Assembly: GCA_003641545.1 (NCBI GenBank)
Contig: QNAU01000013.1
Span: 1 to 12,474, forward strand
Length of the DNA: 12,474 bases
Origin: Thermotoga sp.
Lineage (GTDB): Bacteria > Thermotogota > Thermotogae > B21-G9
Direction of reading: 5' to 3'
Positions 7,582-12,474 of this stretch are shown here, piece after piece. The notes below the pieces were generated by a model. That model worked only from the letters and a program-made list of their open reading frames with translations, made no database searches and was not told the DNA's origin. Each line of letters opens with the position of its first letter. Positions within the stretch are counted from its first letter, which is position 1. The position numbers and the translations under genes are program-made.

Positions 7582-8403
7582 TCACTTTATGGCTCCGAAA
7601 CTCAAACCCTTCACCAAGTATTTCTGAATGAACAATGAGAGTATCACTATCGGTGCTATAGCCATCACAACACCGGCTGAGAGTTTCCCTATCAAAACTC
7701 CCCTCTGTGTTTGTAGAGCTGCGAGTGCAACGGGTATGGTTGCAGAACTTGCTCCGGTGAGAACCAAGGCAAAGAGAAACTCATTCCAACACATTATGAA
7801 ACTCAGAACTGCAGCTGCCATTATTCCCGGAGCGGATATGGGAAAGACGATCTTCAGAAACGCCTTCAATGGGGTTGCACCATCTATGAGTGCAGCTTCC
7901 TCAAGTTCCTTCGGTATTCCCTCGAAAAAGCCCATCAGTATCCATATGAGAAATGGGAGGTTGAAAGCCAAGTACGAGATCGTCAAGCCGTGAAGGGTGT
8001 TGACGAGATGAAACTTCATGTATATCGCGAAGAGCGGTATAACGAGAACTATTGGAGGGAGCATCTGTGTCGCTATGACCGTGAATTTCAACCTTTCACC
8101 GCCGGTGTTGTATCTCGCGAATGCATAACCCGCAAGTGAAGCTATCGGTATGGATATCAGCGTGGATGAAAGAGAAACCACAAAACTATTCTTGAAATGC
8201 CTTATGAAGTTGTTCTCCACGAGTATGTTGATGTAATTCTTTATCGTTGGTTTGAAGAAGAACCTTGGTGGTATCTCGTAAGCTATCACATCCGTTGCGA
8301 AGCTCGTCCTGATCGTCCAAAGTATCGGTGCCAGTATTATGAAGGAGAAGACTATGAGAATAATGTGGGCAATTATGTTCCATCTCTTCTCCGATTTTCT
8401 CAT
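7582..8403 (-). CDS. CUT1 sugar ABC permease, MalG-like
   Basis: A 273-residue permease with six predicted membrane segments. The EAA loop is at about 169-188 (EAALIDGATPLKAFLKIV). The WNEFLFAL stretch (206-213) and the C-terminal KYLVKGLSFGAIK ending are characteristic of MalG/UgpE-type subunits. It should form the channel with the MalF-like permease encoded after the binding protein. The start is ATG, with GAGGAG close ahead (an ATG eight bases earlier lies too near that site). It follows the SDR gene by 12 bases, linking transport to the enzymes in one transcript. Confidence 0.93.
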   Translation of the reverse strand: MRKSEKRWNIIAHIILIVFSFIILAPILWTIRTSFATDVIAYEIPPRFFFKPTIKNYINILVENNFIRHFKNSFVVSLSSTLISIPIASLAGYAFARYNTGGERLKFTVIATQMLPPIVLVIPLFAIYMKFHLVNTLHGLTISYLAFNLPFLIWILMGFFEGIPKELEEAALIDGATPLKAFLKIVFPISAPGIMAAAVLSFIMCWNEFLFALVLTGASSATIPVALAALQTQRGVLIGKLSAGVVMAIAPIVILSLFIQKYLVKGLSFGAIK

Positions 8404-8415
8404 TTTTTCATCTCC

Positions 8416-9204
8416 TCAATGAACACATGCTCCTCCGGTGACGTTTATGGCTTGAGCGGTCAGAAAATCTGCTTCACTGGACGCAAGGAATTTCACAACT
8501 TTGGCGACATCCTCCGGATAGCACAACCTGCCCAAAGGTGTCATCTCCACGTATTCCTGTCTAACCTTCTCTGGATCATCTATACCTCTCAGTTCTGCCT
8601 CCCACACAACTTCCCTATCCTGCATACTGGTCTTCACGAATCCTGGACAAACCGCGTTGACATTTATACCGTATGGAGCGAGTTCTTTTGCCATCGCCTG
8701 AGTCAGCCCCACGACGGCGAACTTCGAGGCGGAATAATGTGCAAGCAGGGGAGCACCGAGTTTTCCAGCCATGGATGCTACGTTCACGATCTTTCCCTTC
8801 CTTCTCTCCATCATCTTCGGTGCGACGTATTTGGAGACGAGCCACACTCCCTTGGCGTTAACGTTCATGTTGAAATCCCATTCCTCCTCGGTCAACTTCC
8901 AGAACCAGTTCATCGTGGAAACGCCCGCGTTGTTGACGAGAACGTCTATCCTTCCAAAATCCTTCATTATTCTTTCCACGACCTCTTTCACCATCTCTTC
9001 CTTCGTCACATCGAGTTCATACGCCATGCTATTCGGTGATAATTTTTTCACCTCTTCAAGCGTCCTTTTCAACTCCTCAAAATCTTTGTCGGTGAGAGCC
9101 AAAATTGCTCCCTCCTCGGCAAAAGAGAGGGATATGGCTTTCCCTATCCCCCTCGCCGAACCGGTCACCATGACGACGCTATCTTCAAATCTTCTGCAGT
9201 TCAC
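8416..9204 (-). CDS. NAD-type short-chain dehydrogenase/reductase (SDR), probable sugar or polyol oxidoreductase
   Basis: A 262-residue classical SDR: TGSARGIG cofactor motif (14-21), NNAG (91-94), catalytic Ser144, Tyr157 and Lys161 (YSASK), and the PG motif at 187-188. An Asp at the end of the second strand (Asp39 in LTDKD) favours NAD(H) over NADP(H). Two starts are possible. ATG at 9210 overlaps the kinase stop (ATGA) but has AGGAGG only one base away. GTG at 9204 has AGGAGG seven bases away and is preferred. It sits directly after an FGGY kinase and before the sugar permease genes, so a role in oxidising an imported sugar alcohol, or reducing a ketose, is inferred. Annotation as a fatty-acid ketoacyl reductase would be less likely in this context. 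Confidence 0.9.
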   Translation of the reverse strand: MNCRRFEDSVVMVTGSARGIGKAISLSFAEEGAILALTDKDFEELKRTLEEVKKLSPNSMAYELDVTKEEMVKEVVERIMKDFGRIDVLVNNAGVSTMNWFWKLTEEEWDFNMNVNAKGVWLVSKYVAPKMMERRKGKIVNVASMAGKLGAPLLAHYSASKFAVVGLTQAMAKELAPYGINVNAVCPGFVKTSMQDREVVWEAELRGIDDPEKVRQEYVEMTPLGRLCYPEDVAKVVKFLASSEADFLTAQAINVTGGACVH

Positions 9205-9206
9205 AC

Positions 9207-10691
9207 TCATCCCTCCTGAATAAGTTTGTAGAGATCCTCGAAACAATCTCGTAGATTTTCGTATATTTTCCTGTAGATCCTGTAGTATTTCTCGTATATT
9301 TCGTTGTTCCTCTTCGAAAACTCGACCTTCTCCGAATCACCCGTGAACCTCTCTATTTCCCTCCAATCTGAGAACAATCCAGAGCTCTTTCCAGCGATGA
9401 AGGCAACCCCAAAGGATGAACCCGGATTGTTCTTGATATATACAGCGCTATAACCTATCGCATCTGAAACTATCTTCCTCCAGAGTTCGTTCTTCGCACC
9501 TCCGTTGGACATGAAGACTCTTTTTATCTGGAACCCTTCATCTTTCAGAACGTCGATGTGATGTTTGAATCCAAAAGCGGTGGACTCGAGGATGGATCGA
9601 AAAAGATGAGCCTTGGTATGGTAAAGCGTGAGTCCGAACAGAACACCACGAGCTTTTGGATCGAATATGGGGGTTTTCTCACCTATGAAGTAAGGCAAAA
9701 GCACCAACCCATCGCTCCCAACTGCAATCTTTTCAGCCATCTTTGTCAACTCATCGTAATTCATCCCACTCGATAATTCGTTCTTGAACCACTTCACTAT
9801 ACTCCCACTCGATGCCATGCAACCGTTGAGAACGTATTGTCCCGGGACATCGTGATAATCTATGAACAATCTCTTTGAAAGTTTCAGTTTCTCGGTGATG
9901 TAGAGAATGTCCCCGGCTCCTCCAAACTTCAACAGGAGGTCTCCATCCCTGTTCATTCCAACTCCAAGAGCGGATGCTATGTGGTCAGCTGAACCTCCCA
10001 CCACGGGGATACCACTCGGTAGATTCGTTTCTCTCGCAACATTGTCCTTCAATCCTCCTATTATCTCCCACGGATCATACACCCTTGGAAGTAGCGAAGG
10101 ATCGATCCCAGCAAGATTCAGAATCTCATCATCCCAGCCACCTTGGATTCTCCACATCCCACTCTCGAGTGCCCAGTTCTTCTCTATGTTTGGAACACCT
10201 GTGAGTTTGAAATTTATGAAGTTGTATGATCCCATGATCCACCTGGTCTTTCTCACATTCTCAGGTTCATGTTTCCTGAGCCACAAGAATTTGGGAAATA
10301 CGAGCTGTTGATTTATGGTATTACCCGTTTTTTTGAAGAATTCCTCCTCATCCAAAATGCGTTTGAAATAATCTATCTCCTCCACCGTTCTGCTGTCGTT
10401 CTGCTGGATGGAATTCCTGATGGGATCCCCATCTTTATCTATGAGTATCAAAGTTGGAACCATTCCGGAAATTCCGATCGCGGAGATTCTTTTTCCGTAA
10501 TCGGAGAATTCCTTCAGGATCTTCAAGACGTTCTTCCACCAAATTTTCGGGTCCTCCTCGGCGTATCCAGGTTTTGGAGAAAGCAAATCGCAAGGTTCAT
10601 TTCTCTCGAGAAGTATCCTTCCATTTCTGTCAAGTAGTATTCCCTTCACCCCGGTGGTTCCCACATCTATTCCGACAACCAGATCCTTCAC
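9207..10691 (-). CDS. FGGY-family carbohydrate kinase, xylulokinase-like
   Basis: A 494-residue sugar kinase of normal length. Motifs are DVGTT phosphate loop (9-13), the GGSADH segment with probable catalytic base Asp236, FGGAGD (256-261) and the C-terminal nucleotide motif NGGAKN (396-401). It would phosphorylate a ketose or polyol with ATP in the cytoplasm. The region facing the sugar (SGMVPT at 75-80 and QQNDSRT at 96-102) does not show the MHG motif of typical xylulokinases, so the substrate may be another sugar. The start is GTG at 10691, with AGGAGG upstream; the GTG overlaps the stop of the BtpA-family gene (GTGA). It is co-transcribed with the SDR and a DeoR-type regulator. Confidence 0.92.
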   Translation of the reverse strand: MKDLVVGIDVGTTGVKGILLDRNGRILLERNEPCDLLSPKPGYAEEDPKIWWKNVLKILKEFSDYGKRISAIGISGMVPTLILIDKDGDPIRNSIQQNDSRTVEEIDYFKRILDEEEFFKKTGNTINQQLVFPKFLWLRKHEPENVRKTRWIMGSYNFINFKLTGVPNIEKNWALESGMWRIQGGWDDEILNLAGIDPSLLPRVYDPWEIIGGLKDNVARETNLPSGIPVVGGSADHIASALGVGMNRDGDLLLKFGGAGDILYITEKLKLSKRLFIDYHDVPGQYVLNGCMASSGSIVKWFKNELSSGMNYDELTKMAEKIAVGSDGLVLLPYFIGEKTPIFDPKARGVLFGLTLYHTKAHLFRSILESTAFGFKHHIDVLKDEGFQIKRVFMSNGGAKNELWRKIVSDAIGYSAVYIKNNPGSSFGVAFIAGKSSGLFSDWREIERFTGDSEKVEFSKRNNEIYEKYYRIYRKIYENLRDCFEDLYKLIQEG

Positions 10692-11491
10692 CCTCTAACC
10701 CTCCTGACTGTCTCCATGAACTCCCTGACCTTGTTCGCATCGACTGGATTCCAAGTTATCCCATCTTTCTTCAAACTCGTTCCAACTATTGCACCATCCG
10801 CTATTCTCAGAACTTCCTCGACATTTTCCTTCTTGACACCGGTGTTTGCAAACACCGGAACATCAACCTTCTCCTTCACGAGTTTTATGTGTTCCACGTT
10901 CGGTGCTTCACCAGTCATTGGTCCCGAAACTAAGATTACATCTGCCAAGGATGAGAAAACCACGCTTTTGGCTATGTCATCGAGACTCCTCGAATCGAGG
11001 TTGAATGCGAACTCAGCGGATATGTTGAAGAACACTTTCACATCATTCGCATCCAGAAGTTTTCTGTACCTGAAGAGTTCGCCGACGTTCGTGTTCCACA
11101 ACCCCATGTCAGATACGTATACACCAGTCACGACTTCTCTTATGAAGCTCGCACCGGTCGCTTTGGCTATGGCTATCGCCGCAAATGGATCCCACAGCAC
11201 ATCGATACCGAATGGAACCTTCACCTCGTCGAGAACCTGTCCTATTATTCTCGACATGCTCGCAACGGTTGAAAAATCCGATTTGAAGACATAAGGTCTG
11301 TCGTTCTCGTTGCAGAACATGACCGCATCTATCCCACCTTCCTGTAGAGCCTTCAGATCTTTCCTTATCCATTCGTAGATGTAATCCATACCCTTGGAAT
11401 CATCGTACAGTGGGGATCCTGGAAGAGGTGGGAAGTGCACCATGCCTATTATCGGTTTCTCCGTTCCAAATACATCTTTCAACCAACTCAC
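10688..11491 (-). CDS. BtpA/SgcQ family TIM-barrel protein
   Basis: A 267-residue protein recognisable by MVHFPPLPG (17-25), NENDRPY (61-67), NTGV (216-219) and the ADGAIVGTSLK segment (231-241), which resembles the phosphate-binding end of TIM barrels. The family is named for cyanobacterial BtpA, needed for photosystem I, but non-photosynthetic members such as E. coli SgcQ sit in sugar-uptake operons; their reaction is not known to me. Here it lies between a DeoR-type regulator and an FGGY kinase, so action on a phosphorylated sugar is a reasonable inference. The start is GTG at 11491, because AGGAGG is seven bases ahead; an ATG 36 bases earlier would overlap the regulator gene. It overlaps the kinase start by four bases. 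Confidence 0.88.
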   Translation of the reverse strand: MSWLKDVFGTEKPIIGMVHFPPLPGSPLYDDSKGMDYIYEWIRKDLKALQEGGIDAVMFCNENDRPYVFKSDFSTVASMSRIIGQVLDEVKVPFGIDVLWDPFAAIAIAKATGASFIREVVTGVYVSDMGLWNTNVGELFRYRKLLDANDVKVFFNISAEFAFNLDSRSLDDIAKSVVFSSLADVILVSGPMTGEAPNVEHIKLVKEKVDVPVFANTGVKKENVEEVLRIADGAIVGTSLKKDGITWNPVDANKVREFMETVRRVRG

Positions 11492-11504
11492 CTCGATCCC
11501 TCCT

Positions 11505-12284
11505 CTAAACAACGATAACCTCGACACCTTTCTCCATTATCCTCGTGATCATATCTTTTGGAGCGCCGTTCGAGGTTATGAAAATATCTATCTTCTCAAA
11601 ATCCACAACTTTGACGAAGGCAATCTTCCCTATCTTCGTGTGATCCGCTATCAGTATCACCTTCTTACCTGCCCCCACTATTTCTCTCTTCACCTGCATT
11701 TCAAACATGGACGAATTTGTTATTCCATGATCTGGATCAACCGCATCCGCGGTTAGAAATGTTTTCTCCACCTTGAACCTTCTCAGTATCTCAACCGCAA
11801 GATCTCCTCCAAGACTGAAATATCCCGGTCTGACAAGTCCTCCCACCACATAAGTTTCAAAATCAGGATTCTTAGCCAATTCCTCAGCCACCTTCACATC
11901 CACAGTTATGACCTTCAACCCTCTCTTACCCTTCAAATACCTTGCGAGATAGAAAGCGGTGGTTCCGGAATCTATCAGAATGCTGTCACCATCGTCGACG
12001 AATTCCGCCGCTCTTTTGGCGATCCTCTTCTTCTCATTCTCATTGATCGAGAGCTTCGTATCGAACATGAATTCGATCGATCCTTTCCCAGTTTCCAGAA
12101 CTATTCCACCACGCACCCTTCTCAAAGGTAGAGATTCCATCTGTGATATTTCGTTCAGATATCTCCTCGCCGTTACTTCGGATATTCCGAACAACTCGGA
12201 GGCAACACTGACCGAAATTCCGCCCTCTTTTTTTATAAAATCGATCAGATTTCTTAAAATTTCGCTCTTTTTTGATCCACTCAT
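11505..12284 (-). CDS. DeoR/GlpR-family transcriptional regulator
   Basis: A 259-residue repressor-type protein. The N-terminal winged helix-turn-helix spans about 5-60 (ISVSVASELFGISEVTARR as core). It is followed by a DeoR C-terminal sensor domain with IDSGTT (104-109), VGGLV (147-151) and ADHTKIGK (213-220), residues known in this family to bind a phosphorylated sugar. It is the first gene of the operon, so it likely controls its own operon and possibly the divergent gene, with the kinase product or a downstream sugar phosphate as effector. The start is ATG at 12284. No proper Shine-Dalgarno precedes it, only GGTG two bases away, and the likely promoter lies so close that the message may be almost leaderless. 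Confidence 0.92.
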   Translation of the reverse strand: MSGSKKSEILRNLIDFIKKEGGISVSVASELFGISEVTARRYLNEISQMESLPLRRVRGGIVLETGKGSIEFMFDTKLSINENEKKRIAKRAAEFVDDGDSILIDSGTTAFYLARYLKGKRGLKVITVDVKVAEELAKNPDFETYVVGGLVRPGYFSLGGDLAVEILRRFKVEKTFLTADAVDPDHGITNSSMFEMQVKREIVGAGKKVILIADHTKIGKIAFVKVVDFEKIDIFITSNGAPKDMITRIMEKGVEVIVV

Positions 12285-12293
12285 AGCACCATA

Positions 12294-12323
12294 ATAATAA
12301 CATATCGATCAGTAAAAGATCAA
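12294..12323 (-). promoter_or_regulatory. Candidate promoter of the eleven-gene operon
   Basis: Minus-strand TTGATC (12323-12318) and TATTAT (12299-12294) are 18 bases apart, with four and five matches to the consensus hexamers. Transcription would start near 12287, leaving about three bases before the DeoR-gene ATG. That agrees with the missing ribosome binding site. A second overlapping TATTAT (12296-12291) has worse spacing. Confidence 0.45.
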
Positions 12324-12328
12324 TCTTT
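12315..12328. promoter_or_regulatory. Candidate operator dyad overlapping the operon promoter
   Basis: AAAGATCAATCTTT is a perfect 6-bp inverted repeat with a two-base spacer. It covers the proposed -35 hexamer of the operon promoter. A second, non-concentric inverted pair, ATCGA (12304-12308) and TCGAT (12328-12332), brackets it. Position and symmetry suit a binding site for the DeoR-type repressor encoded next to it; the link is inferred. Confidence 0.4.
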
Positions 12329-12400
12329 CGATAAAAATTCACTCAAAACCGCACAAAATCGAAAAAAAAGTATCACAAGAACCAAAAAAATAAAATTCAT

Positions 12401-12417
12401 CCCGTTCGGGTTATAAT
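12401..12417 (+). promoter_or_regulatory. Promoter -10 box of the divergent gene with adjacent palindrome
   Basis: A perfect TATAAT (12412-12417) predicts a rightward start near 12424. Directly upstream is CCCGTTCGGG (12401-12410), a GC-rich inverted repeat inside an otherwise very AT-rich region, in the promoter spacer. No good -35 hexamer is present at 16-18 bases, so an activator may be needed. The palindrome is a candidate operator. Confidence 0.5.
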
Positions 12418-12471
12418 CTGAGGATGGTGCTGAAAAACTCGACTGATAAAAAAGAACGAGGAGGTTCAAAG

Positions 12472-12474
12472 ATG
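12472..12474 (+). CDS. Start of a divergent gene, cut off by the window edge
   Basis: Only the ATG is visible. It is preceded by GAGGAGG (12458-12464) at an ideal seven-base distance and by the TATAAT box at 12412-12417, so a rightward gene very probably begins here. An ATG at 12424 is in the same frame with no stop between, but lacks such a strong ribosome binding site. The product is unknown; divergence from a DeoR-type regulator suggests it is co-regulated with the operon. Confidence 0.6.

Noticed and set aside
8197..9039. A 280-codon rightward reading frame opposite the SDR and MalG-like genes
   Set aside because: It is antisense to two clearly recognisable genes, has a Cys/His/Ser-rich composition and shows no domain. 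The same holds for the other long opposite-strand frames, such as 468-1091 and 10716-11294.
1..12474. CRISPR arrays, tRNA or rRNA genes, insertion sequences
   Set aside because: No regularly spaced repeats, tRNA T-loop signatures, rRNA-like stretches or transposase reading frames were seen.

Overview
The window reads as a chromosome segment of a thermophilic member of the Thermotogae. This is inferred from protein style (Lys/Glu-rich, Arg coded mostly by AGA/AGG), mid-40s GC by eye, very strong AGGAGG ribosome binding sites, tight gene packing and an abundance of ABC sugar transporters. I cannot name the species from sequence alone.

Layout. (1) Positions 1-209 hold a compact structured RNA signal read leftward, ending in an intrinsic terminator at the left edge, and then the leader of a rightward gene. 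(2) 210-1502 (+) is a CehA/McbA-type PHP-domain metallohydrolase. (3) From 12284 leftward to 1520 runs one uninterrupted eleven-gene minus-strand operon. In transcription order it encodes a DeoR/GlpR-type repressor, a BtpA-family TIM barrel, an FGGY carbohydrate kinase, a short-chain dehydrogenase, a MalG-like permease, a sugar-binding protein, a MalF-like permease, an ABC ATPase, a second binding protein of the AfuA/FbpA/ThiB type, and two permeases of the Pot/Afu/Thi type. Genes overlap by 4 bases or lie 2 to 67 bases apart, and most have a clear Shine-Dalgarno sequence. (4) 12285-12474 is a divergent control region, with the start codon of a rightward gene at the extreme right edge.

How it fits together (inference). 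The operon looks like a self-regulated catabolic unit. A CUT1 transporter brings in a carbohydrate, the SDR probably interconverts a hydroxyl and a carbonyl, the FGGY kinase phosphorylates the product, the BtpA protein acts on a phosphorylated intermediate, and the DeoR protein senses a sugar phosphate. The unusual part is the back half: a second, structurally different ABC importer is co-transcribed, and only one ATPase serves the whole operon. Since some AfuABC-type importers are known to carry phosphorylated sugars, the second importer may bring in a phosphorylated relative of the same substrate. The adjacent convergent PHP hydrolase could act on phosphoesters. No substrate can be assigned from sequence alone.

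Most notable non-coding features: the left-edge RNA, with several mutually exclusive perfect helices (riboswitch or attenuator-like); a 9-bp stem-loop between the second binding protein and its permeases; and a dyad overlapping the likely promoter of the DeoR gene, which appears almost leaderless.
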